This document shows positions 43,450-54,959 of a stretch of 64,000 bases of DNA, in pieces (the first letter of the stretch is position 1; every line of letters begins with the position of its first letter). The stretch covers positions 38,076,655 through 38,140,654 of the forward strand of contig CM037869.1 of assembly GCA_021292105.1 (NCBI GenBank), in the 5' to 3' direction. Source of the stretch: Anadara kagoshimensis. Lineage: Eukaryota; Mollusca; Bivalvia; Arcoida; Arcidae. The translations under genes were made by a program, and so were the position numbers. The notes under the pieces were generated by a model. That model saw only the letters and a program-made list of their open reading frames with translations, was not told where the DNA came from and made no database searches.

Positions 43450-44585
43450 AAATCAATAAAAACATAGCTTATTAGCTAAATTTTTACTAAGATTTAGATT
43501 TAATAAAATATCATTCTTTAAAAGTTTTCCTTGGCTTAAATCTGCAGTTAAATTAAAATTAATTTAAAGCCACTTCTTGACCCAGGTTATGATATATTTT
43601 GAATATTTAATTATAATTCTTCCTTGAATTACATAAATTTTGTTTTTCTATGCCATGTTTTGTTATTTGTGATTCATGCTTTCTGATTTATATCTTTATT
43701 TCTTGTATCGCCATCATCTTCCTTGTTACAAAACCCCGTGTTAATTTCTCATTAAGACAAAAATCTTGTCTAGAGTCGGGTAAAGTTATGACAAGCCATT
43801 ATATAATAATTAGAGTTATTGGTCGAGTTATGTAATAATTGCCGATATTGGTTGGAATCTGACGCATTTTCTTCTACATCAATACGATCAACGACGTGAA
43901 ACGCCAGTTTCATCTGATTCACGATTACGGATGAATCATCGACTGTTTCACTCATTAAAGGATTAGTGATCACCTATTTTTTATTTTTATTTTTTTTATC
44001 TTTTACCGTTAGACATTGATTAATATGTCGAAAAGAATAATAGATGCATGCTATCTATTATGTCATCAACTACCGCCAAGCGAACCTTCATCCAACATTT
44101 TGCTTTGCGTTTTTTGTACTAACACCTTTTCAAGGCCCGTAATCCACGTCTCGTGGGATGGTTATCTTTCTACAGATGTCATTTTCGTGATTTAAAAGTC
44201 ATGTCAATACATTCATTATGAGTATAATGGCTTATTATTGGCAGTGAAGTAAGTTTATACTCCTGTAGTAATAATAGAAGGAAATTTTAATGGATTTTAA
44301 AGAGGCTGAGTGTTTTGTTTCAGAACACTTAATTGTTCAGGTTATGAATGTTGACAGCTGTGTTTCAGATCTATTAAATTTGATTACTTTTGTTCCTATG
44401 ATAATACATGACATTTGTTCATAATTTTGCAATTATAAAAAATATATGAGTGCTTGAACCAGGATTCTAACTCACTCTGAAATCTGGCCTTGTTACCAGA
44501 TGAAAGGGAGCTTAGAGTTACACATTATGTCATGATAATTATATGGCACAGCACTTTTAACACCGGTAACAACACTATTGGCTAT
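43450..44585. other. AT-rich; one short open frame
   Basis: No gene supported. A 56-codon ATG frame at 44025-44195 (MSKRIIDACYLLCHQ..., with C-x3-C and C-x2-C pairs) follows a T-rich tract ending CCGTTAG. A frame this long is expected by chance at this window size, and no good donor follows, so it is not called. Confidence 0.4.
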
Positions 44586-44587
44586 AT

Positions 44588-44755
44588 AACTATGAAAGCT
44601 CAGTTGGTAGAGTGCTAGCTCTGATATGGGAGGTTGGGTTTTGACCGGGTTTGACTAAAAGTTAAGAATGGTAGTGACTTCTCTTTCCCCAAGAACTCAG
44701 CACTGAGAAATGAGAGTCACATGGTCCTTTGGAAGAGACCTGTGTGGGTATGTAT
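44588..44755 (+). mobile_element. SINE family A, 3'-truncated
   Basis: Head AGCTCAGTTGGTAGAGTGCT, then TTTGACCGGGTTTGACTAAA and body CTCTTTCCCCAAGAACTCAG. It stops just before the MITE at 44763, which may have replaced or split the tail. Confidence 0.75.
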
Positions 44756-44762
44756 ACATATA

Positions 44763-44941
44763 CAGTCAAACCTGTCTAAAAAGACCATCCAAGGTAACCA
44801 GTAAAAGTGACCTTTATGGGCAGGTGGTATTTATAGACAGATTCAATTAATCTGAGTAAAGAATAATTGGGATACAATTCTACTGGCCTTTATCATCAAG
44901 TGGCCCTTATATAGAGGTGGCCTTTAAGGCAGGTTGGACTG
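44763..44941 (+). mobile_element. Palindromic MITE family K, copy 5
   Basis: CAGTCAAACCTGTCTAAAAA at the left, GGCAGGTTGGACTG at the right, TA outside both (44761-44762, 44942-44943). Interior with ATAATTGGGATACAATTCTA. Confidence 0.9.
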
Positions 44942-44971
44942 TACTACCCATTTATTGGGTGGATCCTTCTA

Positions 44972-45152
44972 CAGTCCAACCTGCCTTAAAGGCCACCTCT
45001 TTATAAGGGCCACCTGCTTATAAAGGCCAGTTTAATTGTATCCCAACTGTTCTTTATTCTTATTATTTTAACCTGTATTAGGGTCACCTGCCCATAAAGA
45101 TCACTTTTACTGGTTCCCTTGGGTGGCCTTTATAGACAGACAGGTTTGACTG
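44972..45152 (-). mobile_element. Palindromic MITE family K, copy 6
   Basis: Opposite orientation to copy 5, only 30 bases away. CAGTCCAACCTGCCTTAAAG at the left, CAGGTTTGACTG at the right, then TA. The two copies together form a ~390-bp inverted repeat. Confidence 0.9.
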
Positions 45153-45204
45153 TATATGAATATTCATAATGAAAGGTCAAGTGGATAGGTCAATGTTGTT
45201 TGCT

Positions 45205-45262
45205 TATACAAATGTATATACATATATATATACAGACATATGTACACATGTATATATAGGTA
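45205..45262 (+). repeat. TA/CA-rich microsatellite
   Basis: ATGTATATACATATATATAT with ACACATGTATATATAGG. Confidence 0.85.
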
Positions 45263-45614
45263 TTTTGATACAAATATCATTAATGTTACTGAGTTATATT
45301 GATGAAGTATTGATCCTGTTATTAACCCAGCAGGACGGTGACCTTAGATAACCTCCAGTACAGACTGTATATATTATCATTACTAGACTTATTTGATTAC
45401 TGCGCGGTAATTCAGTGGTAATTCTGTGGTATTTGAAGCAGCCGCCTCTCCTAATCAATGTCATTCACACATACACTCAGATTTATATAAAATCTCTAAA
45501 TACTATCATCAACAGGCTATTTTCTCTCAGGAAGTCGATTTACAATTATTGGAATTTTTGTGGTTTTTTTTCATAATTTTTTTCCCCTTTTTTGTTTTTG
45601 CTCAGATTTTTATC

Positions 45615-45985
45615 CTTTTTTGGAGTAGAGTAAGTGTGTTTTATGCCCAAGTCAAGATTCTTTTACTCGTATAGAGGCGGTTAGTTCACGTTCAGTGGAG
45701 TGGAGTAATGGTGTGTTATGTCCCAGTCAAGATTCTTTCCCTTGTATAGAGCCGGTAAGTACATACTCAATGGATCAAGATTCTTTCCCTTATATATAGA
45801 GAGTCAGTTCAGAGATGGTTGAGGAATCTGGAGTACCATGAGAAAACATGACATTTGGCAAGTAAACTGACAAAATCTCGGAAATCTGTCGCCATTGTTA
45901 AAAGGAGCCAGGTTCTAAAAGGCACTGTGATCTGTAAGTGGACGCTTTGGACCACTTGGCCACCAAGACAATTTGCAATCTGATC
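45615..45985 (-). mobile_element. SINE family B with repeated tail
   Basis: Read from the plus strand, the tail block CCAAGTCAAGATTCTTTTAC occurs three times (about 45650, 45720 and 45775), with GGAGTAGAGTAA and GGAGTGGAGTAA between, before one body (CATTTGGCAAGTAAACTGAC) and one head (GGACCACTTGGCCACCAAGA). This looks like tail-to-tail nesting of insertions or tail amplification. Confidence 0.75.
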
Positions 45986-45989
45986 TGGA

Positions 45990-46440
45990 ATGTGTTTTGA
46001 AGCTTATATTTGCTTACAAAACCCAGTCTGAGCCCCAATAATGGTAAAAGCGTGCTTGATTGGAAAGTTATGCTGGCTTGAAAATCATATGACACTGAAT
46101 CTGCTTGATAGGAAAGAACATGAAACACTGAGGCATATATTTGCTTCAAACCATGGTCTGAGCCCCATTAATAGTGAAAGCGTCTGAAATAAAATGTTCT
46201 TGATTGGAAAGTTATGCTGGCTTGAAAATCATATGACACAGAATCTGCTTGCTAGGAAAGAACATGAAACACTGAGGCATATATTTGCTTCAAACCATGG
46301 TCTGAGCCCCATTGATAGTGAAAGCGTCTGAAATAAAATGTTCTTGATTGGAAAGTTATGCTGGCTTGAAAATCATATGACACTGAATCTGCTTGCTAGG
46401 AAAGAACATAAACAGAATCTGCTGGCTTGGAAAGCATCTG
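45990..46440 (+). repeat. Tandem array, ~145-bp unit, three copies
   Basis: GTTATGCTGGCTTGAAAATC recurs near 46068, 46212 and 46357, with GAATCTGCTTGCTAGGAAAG, TCTGAGCCCCATTAATAG and CTGAGGCATATATTTGCTTC blocks. Units 2 and 3 are almost identical. The last unit is partial. Confidence 0.9.
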
Positions 46441-47360
46441 ACAAGTGTTAATTTTGAAATTTTTTTTTAAATGTTAAGATTTTTTCCCCGATGATTTACA
46501 GATTACACGGTAATTAATACATACATCTTAGAGGAAATTAGTAGAAGTTGATGTCAATCAATCGGAGATTTGTGTACTACCGGGATTTATATCTGGTTCT
46601 TATCATCTGAAGAGTCCGCCATCATCTGGTTGAACTGTCAAGCTTTCACTGTGAAAATCCCATTTTTTTGAGATTTCAAAATTTATTTTTAAATTTCTTT
46701 AAAATTTTTAGTTTAATGCATGTTGGTAGTTTATAAAAAATTAAATTTTATATTTTAGTTTGATTGGTTATAAATATTTTAAATTTTAAATATTCTGTTT
46801 GGATTTTAATTTCAAATGAACTGAATCTAATTTTTAAAGATTTTTTAAAGATCTAAAAAAATGAACTCAAATCAAATAATGTTACAAAAATAAAGTAAAT
46901 TTTACTAAATTTTAAGAAGTAGAGGTTAATTTTAGAATAGAGTTACAGTAATATTTCAAATTTTAGAGCACATTTTACAAAATTTTAAGAAATTAAAAAT
47001 CTTATTGATTATTCTATTCTGAGAAAATTAAAAAAAAAAAGAATTTTCAATGCACAATATAATTTTTGAATTATGCAGAATTTTAAAAAAGCAAAGAAAT
47101 AAATGAACATTGGTATTCATTATTCATTGACCTGCTATTATATGATCTGTTTGATGATGACATTTTTCAGTTTTAATGATATTTTTCAGTTTTTATGACA
47201 TTTTAAAGTTTAAATGTTGTCCTTATTTATTAAACAGGATCATCACATATAGATTACACATCCTGTTCATTGTGTCACATAACAAAAAACCACCGTTAAG
47301 ACCTTTTCCTGGCATGCTAGAAATTGTAGAATTAGATAAAACATTGTATATATGTCCTTG
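46441..47360. other. Very AT-rich, no feature seen
   Basis: Nothing supported. Confidence 0.4.
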
Positions 47361-47364
47361 AGGA

Positions 47365-47525
47365 AGCTTATGGATCACAGCTGCCTAGGTTTGCATCCTT
47401 TGCCAATTTGACTCCCAAATATCGATATTTTTTCTGGGCACTCTAGTTTTCTCTGCCATCCCAGATTGCCACCTCAGTGTTGGTGAAAGCATCTTGACTC
47501 GGCTGTATAACACCATTACTCAGAG
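47365..47525 (+). mobile_element. SINE family B, diverged
   Basis: TATGGATCACAGCTGCCTAG, GGCACTCTAGTTTTCTCTGC and GTTGGTGAAAGCATCTTGAC with a TAACACCATTACTC end. Confidence 0.6.
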
Positions 47526-47779
47526 TCTCCACCCCACTCATTGAAATCAGGAAAAACGTTAAGTGCCTATTTCGTGAGCCTTACAGTTTTCACCGCCCAA
47601 CTTATATCTGCTACATAACCAGTTTTGTTTAACAAGTCCATAATTTATATACTGCCAAAAGAACCATGCTGTTTTGATGTGTTTACAAGGTGGATTCAAT
47701 TTTCATGGTTGAAAGTGAGAAATGTTTTTGCTCTGGTGTATATATTGAATAGATTTTCATCATGATGACCCACTTAGAC

Positions 47780-48660
47780 CCTGATTTTTTTAAGGTCAGC
47801 AATAACAGTAATTCCATCCTGTATGCTGAAAATGGAAACTAGCAACTAAACAGAAAGTAAGTTGTGTTCATTCATATTCAATATATAATATTTGGCGGGC
47901 ATGGAATACACTAATTTAAGTGTATTGACCAGGTGAGATTAGGAATATATATCGGTAGCAGTTCATTCTGTATGCAAAAAATGAAAACTAAACTAGTTAC
48001 TGTTGAAAAGTGAGTTGGGATTTATTCATATAATATTTGGCGGCACGTTTTACATTTATTCAGGTGTATTGGTCAGGTGAGGTTTACTAAGGAATAACGG
48101 TACCTGGATCCATCCTGTATGCTAAATTGGAAACTAGCAACTACAGAAAAGGGTTTTGTGTTTTATTCATGTAATATTTTGACAGTGTTTTACACACTGA
48201 AAAGTGAGTTCAGTGTATAATATTTTGCGGGCCTGTTTTACACAAATTCAGGTGTATTGGCCAGGTGAGTTCAGGAATTACCATACCTGTGTGCTGAAAA
48301 TGGCAACTATTGTAGTAACTAAATGAAAAGTGAGTTGGGATTTATTCATGCAATATTTGACAGATTGTTTTACACACTGAAAAGTGAGTTTGCTCTATTT
48401 ACGTATAGTCAAACCTGTCTATAAAGGCCACCCAATGGAACCATTAAAAGTGGCTTTTGTAGGCAGTTGCCCTTTATATACAGGTTCAAATAACATGAAT
48501 AAAGAACAATTGGGATACAATTTTACCGGCCTTAATAAGCAGGTGGCCCTTATATAGAGGTGGCCTTTAAGACAAGTTGGACTGTAGTAATATGTGGCGG
48601 GCATGTGTTTTAGGCTAATTCAGGTATATTGATCAGGATAGGTTTTCACATTGATACTCT
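47780..48660 (+). repeat. Tandem array, ~140-bp unit, split by a MITE
   Basis: Units contain GAAAAGTGAGTTGGGATTTA, TAATATTTGGCGG, TTTTACA, TTCAGGTGTATTGGYCAGGTGAG and ATGCTGAAAATGG. TAATATTTGGCGG-like blocks fall near 47887, 48028, 48218 and 48350, and resume near 48591 after the MITE at 48406-48584. Confidence 0.8.
48406..48584 (+). mobile_element. Palindromic MITE family K, copy 7
   Basis: TAGTCAAACCTGTCTATAAA at the left (one base changed from CAGTC), GACAAGTTGGACTG at the right, then TA. It interrupts the 140-bp array. Confidence 0.9.
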
Positions 48661-48879
48661 GGTATTTTAACATTTTAACTAGTCTAGAGTTAACTGGTGT
48701 ATAAATGGATTATTTCTATAAAGGGAAGTCATAATCAGATCAAAGATCCTATCAGTTAAGTTTTCAATTTCATGCTTGGTTTATTTTGATTTCTATAAAG
48801 GTAGTTATGACTCAACTTGTTTGTGTGTCGGTAATTTCTCTCCCAATTTTTTTTTCTGCCTCTGTTTTCTTTTGATGAA

Positions 48880-49440
48880 TAGTTGATGCATACATCAAAT
48901 GCTGATTGTTTTTTTGACACAAAAAAACTATTTTGTTATATACATTAAAGTAATCTAAAACAAATACTGAAAAAGTTGGGAGGGGGGGGGGGAGGATTTG
49001 ACATTGAGTTGAGTAGAGTAATAGTTGATGAATTCATCAAATGCTGATTGCAATTTGACACAAGAAAACTATTTCTGTATACACATAATAAATCTAAACA
49101 AATACGGGAAAAGGGGGGAGGGGGGGGGTTGAAGTGAGTTAAGTTGAGTAATAGTTGGTGCATCCATCAAATGCTCATTGTTTTTTGACACTACAAAATC
49201 TATTTCTGTTATCAAATAAATGAATCTAAACAAATACTGGAAAAGAGAGGGGGTGGGGATGGGTTAGGGGTTGACGATGAGTTGAGTAGAGTAACAGTAG
49301 ATGCATTCATCAAATGCCGATTGTTTTTTGACACAACAAAATCTATTTCTGTTATCAAATAAATGAATCTAAAACAAATACGAAAAAGGGAGGTGGGGTG
49401 GGGGTGATATGAAGTAGAATAAATAACAGTGTTTTACATT
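48880..49440 (+). repeat. Tandem array, ~131-142-bp unit with G-runs
   Basis: ATCAAATGCTGATTG recurs near 48894, 49035, 49166 and 49308, each followed by TTTTTTGACAC, AAATCTATTTCTGTTA, AAATAAATGAATCTAAA and CAAATAC.GGAAAA and then a G-rich run. Each run is at a similar place in the unit. Confidence 0.9.
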
Positions 49441-49620
49441 CAGTCAAGATTCTTTCACTTATATTGAGGAATGGAGGAAACAAAAAAAAGGGGGGGGGGC
49501 AATAAAGTCGAGTTGAGTTAAATAATGGTGTTTTGCGTCCCAGTCAAGATGCTTTCACTTATAAGAGGAGGTCAATTCAGGAAGAGTAGAGAAAACCAGA
49601 GCAGGTTGTGCGATCCTGTG
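49440..49620 (-). mobile_element. SINE family B tails, two pieces
   Basis: CAGTCAAGATTCTTTCACTT at about 49440 and CCCAGTCAAGATGCTTTCAC at about 49539, the second followed by body-like AGAGAAAACCAGAGCAGG. Heads are missing. Confidence 0.55.
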
Positions 49621-50330
49621 ACCATTATGCACTTTCTGTGATTGGCACAGCTCTACCAAGTAAGATAGCTGGTAGATGTTAATTGCTCAAAAATACTTCC
49701 TTTCGAACACACACACATACACAAACACACCCTCACTTATTAGATCCTATAAAAGGTTTAATAAAATGACTAGATTACCTTATTGTTAGGCTTTTAAGTC
49801 AAAATTAAAATTTAAGAGGAGAATCTCTGCTGGACTGTTATTTTGTTACCAGTATAAAATGACTGTTGATGACAGTTAATCAGCTAATAGAATCCCAAGC
49901 CCGTCATTAATCAGCGTCTCATTACTAATGAGTGCAATCACCTGTCATATAATGACCGGTCAGTCATATATTGGTATATATTTATATAGCATTGATTAAC
50001 TTTTTATTGACAGTGGTTCAATGACCACACAGTGTGTATATATCATATATTGACCTTTTAAATACTGTCCAATCATCATAGTAACACCAGGCAATGTTTG
50101 TGTAAATTGACAGATGATCAACTTGGACTTCTAGGAAATTGTCAATGAAAACAGTATTGGTAGACTAGTACATATGAATAAAATCTGATGCCCTTTCTGC
50201 AACAGAAGAAGAAAAGTAACTTTTAGACTGAGATTGGAAGTCATATGAGTCGGGTCTCTTGTTGGACCATTTTTTGGCCCAATATTGGGCCCCATTCACA
50301 ATTGCAAAATATTTTTTCAGAAACACTTAT
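49621..50330. other. No feature seen
   Basis: AT-rich and unique-looking; CA-rich scrap near 49705-49730. Confidence 0.4.
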
Positions 50331-50335
50331 CTAAT

Positions 50336-52497
50336 TTTTAGCTCACCTGAGCCAAAGGCTCAGATGAGCTATTGCAATCTATCACCGTCCGTCGTGCGTC
50401 GTCCGTCGTCCGTCGTGTGTAAACTTTACATTTTAATCTTCTCCTCCAAGACTACTGGGCCAAATTTAATGAAACTTGGTGATTATCATGCCTGGGTAAC
50501 AGCCTTTCAAAATTGTGTTCGGGGTTTGGCCACGCCCAACAAGATGGCCGCTGTTACTAAAAATAGCAAAAAGACAAAAAAATCTTCTTCTCTGAAACCA
50601 AAAGGTGCAGGCAAATTTTGATTGGATATTTGGATTCAGCATACCTGGGAACATTAAAATTGTGTTTTTCATGAAAATCAGACGAAAAATAGGTTACGCG
50701 TTTTTTGCGTAAAATTATGTAATTTTTAAAATGAGACATTTATTGTTATAACTTCATAACGGCTGAAGATAATTGTATGGAGTTTTCACTGTTGATCTTG
50801 ACTTGCAATTTTCTTCGAATTGATGTCAAGGTCGAAGGTCAAGGTCATGTCCCAGTTTTTGACCTTTGATAAAAAAATCCTATTTTTTCAACATTTCTTG
50901 TGATAATGGCGTAGGATTTTCAGTTATTTGTAGGTATTGACATGACGATCATTTTGATACATAGATCAGGGTCATGGGTTCAAAGGTCAAGGTCACAGAT
51001 GTCCAAGAATACCAAAATAGTTAATTATCTGCAAAACTATGAATTTTTTGTATAGGCATGTATATCAGAATATTGTAGGTATGAGCACAATGGTCATTTT
51101 GATATATGAATGAAGGTCATGGGTTCAAAGGTCAAGGTCACAGATGTAAAGTACTGAAATGGTTAATTATCTCAAAAACTATAAACTTTTTGTATAGGCA
51201 TGTATATTGGAATATTGTAGGTATTGGCCTAGCGATCATTTTGATATATGAATGAAGGTCATAGGTTCAAAGGTCAAGGTCATAGCTGCAAACGAATATT
51301 TAAATGGTTAATTATCTCAGAAACTATAAACTTTTTGTATAGGCATGTATATTAGAATATTGTAGGCATTTGCACAACGATCATTTTGATATATGAATGA
51401 AGTTCATAGGTTCAAAGGTCAAGGTCATAGATGCAAACTAATACTTAAATGGTTAATTATCTCAGAAACTATAAACTTTTGGTATAGGCATGTATATTAG
51501 AATATTGTAGGTATTGGCCTAACGATTATTTTGATATATGAATGAAGGTCATAGGTTCAAAGGTCAAGGTCATAGACGCAAACGAATACTTAAATGGTTA
51601 ATTATCTCAAAAACTATAAACTTTTTTCTATAGGCATGTATATTGGAATATTGTAGGTATTGGCCTAGCGATCATTTTGATATATGAATGGAGGTCATAG
51701 GTTCAAAGGTCAAGGTCATAGCTGCGAACAAATATTTAAATGGTTAATTATCTCAGAAACTATAAACTTTTTGTATAGGCATGTATATTAGAATATTGTA
51801 GGCATTTGCACAACGATCATTTTGATATATGAATGAAGTTCATAGGTTCAAAGGTCAAGGTCATAGATGCAAACTAATACTTAAATGGTTAATTATCTCA
51901 GAAACTATAAACTTTTGGTATAGGCATGTATCTTAGAATATTGTAGGTATTGGCCTAACGATCATTTTGATATATGAATGAAGGTCATAGGTTCAAAGGT
52001 CAAGGTCATAGATGCAAACAAATACTTAAATGGTTAATTATCTCAAAAACTATAAACTTTTTGTATAGGCATGTATAGTGGAATATTGTAGGCATTTGCA
52101 CAACAATCATTTTGATATATGAATGAAGTTCATAGGTTCAAAGGTCAAGGTCATAGATGCAAACGAATACTTAAATGGTTAATTATCTCAAAAACTATAA
52201 ACTCTTTGTATAGGCATGTATATTAGAATATTGTAGGTATTGGCCTAATGCACATTTTAATATACAGATGTCTTAGCTGTTTATAAATAATATATTGTAG
52301 CTAGACTTTAGATATGTTATATATAGCATACTTATATAATAATTATTATAATTAATTTGCAAAAATACTTGCATATTATTGGCCCTTACTGCTGAAAATT
52401 TTGATATTCTCTTTTATTAATGTCATTGACCATTGAACCTCTGCATAAGATATGTACTCTTCCTCAGGTAAGCGTTAAGGCTCATGGGCCTCTTGTT
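50336..52497 (+). mobile_element. Helentron-like non-autonomous element H1, copy 1
   Basis: Starts TTTTTAGCTCACCTGAGCC with a hairpin (GAGCCAAAGGCTC), then CGTCCGTCGTC repeats, a CTTCTCCTCCAAGACTACTG block, nine ~145-bp tandem units and a unique AT-rich segment. It ends TCAGGTAAGCGTTAAGG, a hairpin (GGCTCATGGGCC) and TCTTGTT. CTCACCTGAG at the start and CTCAGGT at the end form the subterminal inverted repeat. It closely matches copy 2 (57866-59744) from end to end apart from unit number, while the outer flanks differ. The layout fits non-autonomous Helentrons; no Rep or helicase frame exists. Frames in it, up to 120 codons, recur in copy 2 because of the homology. Confidence 0.8.
50826..52245 (+). 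repeat. Internal array of H1 copy 1, nine ~145-bp units
   Basis: TGTATAGGCATGTATAT recurs near 51052, 51192, 51337, 51484, 51630, 51774, 51920, 52064 and 52208. Each unit also carries TTCAAAGGTCAAGGTCA, GGTTAATTATCTCA.AAACTA and ATCATTTTGATATATGAATG. The exact AAGGTCAAGGTCA motif occurs ten times across the array and its leader. Confidence 0.92.
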
Positions 52498-52599
52498 ACA
52501 ATTTAAATTGAAACTAAAAAAATAGACCACAATTGGTAAAATGAAGCAAATTAAAAAATCAATCCATCTTAAACACAACTTTTACCAATATATATTAGT

Positions 52600-52910
52600 A
52601 ACTGTTGTAGTCTCAACTTAAGCTGGCAACATCTCAATATAAGCTGACATTCAACTATTCTCAATATTAAAACCCTGATTAAAACAAACGACAATATGAC
52701 CATTATAAGCATTATTCTTGGCCCTGTGTAGCATCGGTATTGTACAAAAAATATTACACTATTTCTAAAAATGCTCAATATAAGTGGTTATTCGCCTTTT
52801 CTCCATATTTAAACCCTGATTAAAATAAACAACAATTAAACCATTATTAAGCTTTATTCTTGGCCCTGTGCAACATCCGAGCTTTTTGAAGGAAATATTA
52901 AACTGTTTCT
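52600..52910 (+). repeat. Two-copy tandem duplication, ~138 bp
   Basis: CTCAATATAAG, AAACCCTGATTAAAA, AAAC.ACAAT.....ACCATTAT and ATTCTTGGCCCTGTG occur in both units (starts about 52634 and 52772). The first part resembles a SINE tail. Confidence 0.8.
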
Positions 52911-53515
52911 TGCGTGATAAGTAATTTTGTAATTTTGTCGTTAAGTGCTGCGTTAAACGTTCTCATTGTTGTACTGTAATCTTAAAAAACAGGAAGTTAG
53001 TCAAGATTAAAATAAGTTACTACACACATACCATTTGTGGACTTATTATAAGGCTGTTTTGTAATGACTGATGGACGTATAGCTATAGTTTATATTTAAA
53101 TTAACTAATTGTTACTTGGAAACTGGTATTGAAAGTTCAGAAAAGTTTCCTGTGCCGGATTGTGTTTACTGTAAAATATTTGTGTGACAGAGGAAAGATA
53201 TATTATTACTTTAAAACTAAAGAAATTACTTGGAGTACTAACTACTTAGGTAGGTGTGATACATTTTTTTAGACCCATCCCTACCCATGCCACTAATGAA
53301 GTTTGTTTCACCCATCGTATATTAAGATTTGGGTTATATATGAATTTCCCTATTTTTGGCTATCCATCTGTATGTCTGTTCATCTGGCCATCCATCCTAA
53401 TGTTGGCAACAGGTGGTATTTGTCTCTGGAGAGATATTTCTAGTTTTGTTTGTTTAATTGTACAAAATAATGATGATCCTGACGTCAACCTCCACATCAT
53501 CTTCCACATCCATTG
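52911..53515. other. No gene recognised
   Basis: A 93-codon frame at 53256-53537 has no motif I recognise and no convincing splice context. Confidence 0.4.
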
Positions 53516-53519
53516 TTCA

Positions 53520-53730
53520 AAAGAATACTGTGGATAACTGAAGCAACCTTGCCTGGAATACTATGGAAAGAAAAAAGTTTAGATTATTTTAGTATTCAGT
53601 TGCCTGGGATACTGTGGACATCTCATATTCTCTGGAAAACTGAATAACTCTAGCAATATTTTATGAAATACTGTGGAGAACTTGAGCATCATGTCTTGAA
53701 TTCTGTGGATAACTTGGTCTTTATTTTGTC
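53520..53730 (+). repeat. Degenerate repeat, ~50-70 bp
   Basis: GAATACT.TGGA, GGGATACTGTGGACAT, GAAATACTGTGGAGAACTTG and GAATTCTGTGGATAACTTG recur. Confidence 0.5.
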
Positions 53731-53996
53731 CCAACTGTTGTTTTTGTCTGTTATTTCAAATTTGAAAATTTGAACTCCTTGAAAACCCAAAATAAAAATT
53801 TGATATCTCTTGTACTTATCTGAAGTTTCACTGTAAGTGTTTTTTGTATTTGAGTCATTCATTAATTTTATTTTTTGTTGACATGAAATCGAAAAGTGTT
53901 TTCATGTGATGAGGTTAAGACATGTGGCAAGATGACTTGTAAGAAATGATGAAATTAAATGTACTATTTATAGATATGACTGTGTCAAATATACAT

Positions 53997-54240
53997 GAGG
54001 TAGCTTAGTTGGTTTAATATTTAGGCTATGCAAGTGGTAGTGGGCTGAAGCCCCGCAGGTCCAGCTAAGCTCTTTTTTAAGTACCATGCAAATAGTGGAC
54101 CTTTAAGGCTTCATTGCACTACACACATGCCATCTTTATGTTTCGGGATAGGTCAGACACTACACATAAACCTATTTAAAAAAAAACAAGGCCCTCATGG
54201 TATAATTGTTTAGCAGCTGTTGCACAATCAAATGGACCAT
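53997..54240 (+). mobile_element. Possible SINE with tRNA-like head
   Basis: GAGGTAGCTTAGTTGGTTTA has a box A-like core, followed by GAAGCCCCGCAGGTCCAGC. The body is not shared with A or B; the end is a guess. Confidence 0.35.
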
Positions 54241-54244
54241 CAGT

Positions 54245-54420
54245 TTTTAAGGTTTGTTCCAAAGGATCCCATGACTTACATTTCTAAATGCTGAATGCTT
54301 GGCAAAAGAACAATCACTACCTCTTTTCAAGTTTTTGGCCTTGGTCAGACTCAACCAGGGTTTGAACACTGACTTACCACTTCAGAGCAAGCTCTCTACC
54401 AACTGAGCTACAGTAGTGAT
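54245..54420 (-). mobile_element. SINE family A, 3'-truncated
   Basis: The plus strand ends in CTCTCTACCAACTGAGCTAC (head reversed); body GCTTGGCAAAAGAACAATCA and GTCAGACTCAACCAGGGTTT precede it. The tail is missing. A TA microsatellite follows at 54420-54430. Confidence 0.75.
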
Positions 54421-54430
54421 ATATATATAT

Positions 54431-54955
54431 AAGACTTGATTTTAATATAAGTGAATTATTCTTGACAACAGAGTTGTTATAAAATCTCATTAAAATCAAT
54501 TGAATCCACAGGTGTCCGTTCATTGCTGAGTATTATTGAAATAATGGAAAGTAGGCTACTTATGCAGATTGAAAAAGTAATAGGAGCTGGGGTATTTTCT
54601 ACATGGACAAATTCAATTAGTCAATCTTATACTTTACTTAGAGTATTGTAACATCATCTATTTACCTTGGTAGATAAAGATTAGTGAACTTTTATCTTAA
54701 TCTGATATTTTTGTTCGTATTAATATCATAGTAATATATCTTTAAAAACATAGATAGCGATATAAGTGTACGACCCTTTGTTAGAATCAGGAGTTAACCA
54801 GCCTAAGGACTTACGGTCTTATATGTGTATATATGTATATAATATTTTAACCGATAAAATAAGTTAAAAATATATTGGACACCATAAGTCCCTATATCAG
54901 TAACTTTAATGAAAATTAATATAAATTTAACAAGATTAAAATTGAATTGTCATTT
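54431..54955. other. AT-rich, no feature seen
   Basis: Nothing supported apart from a short SINE-tail-like ATATAAGTGAATTATTCTTG at 54448. Confidence 0.45.
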
Positions 54956-54959
54956 GTGT

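Noticed and set aside
44025-44195. 56-codon frame with paired cysteines after a T-rich tract
   Set aside because: A frame this long is expected by chance in 64 kb; no good donor and no family match I can name.
50259-50621. 120-codon frame at the 5' end of H1 copy 1
   Set aside because: The frame lies across the transposon boundary and recurs in copy 2 only because of homology; no motif recognised.
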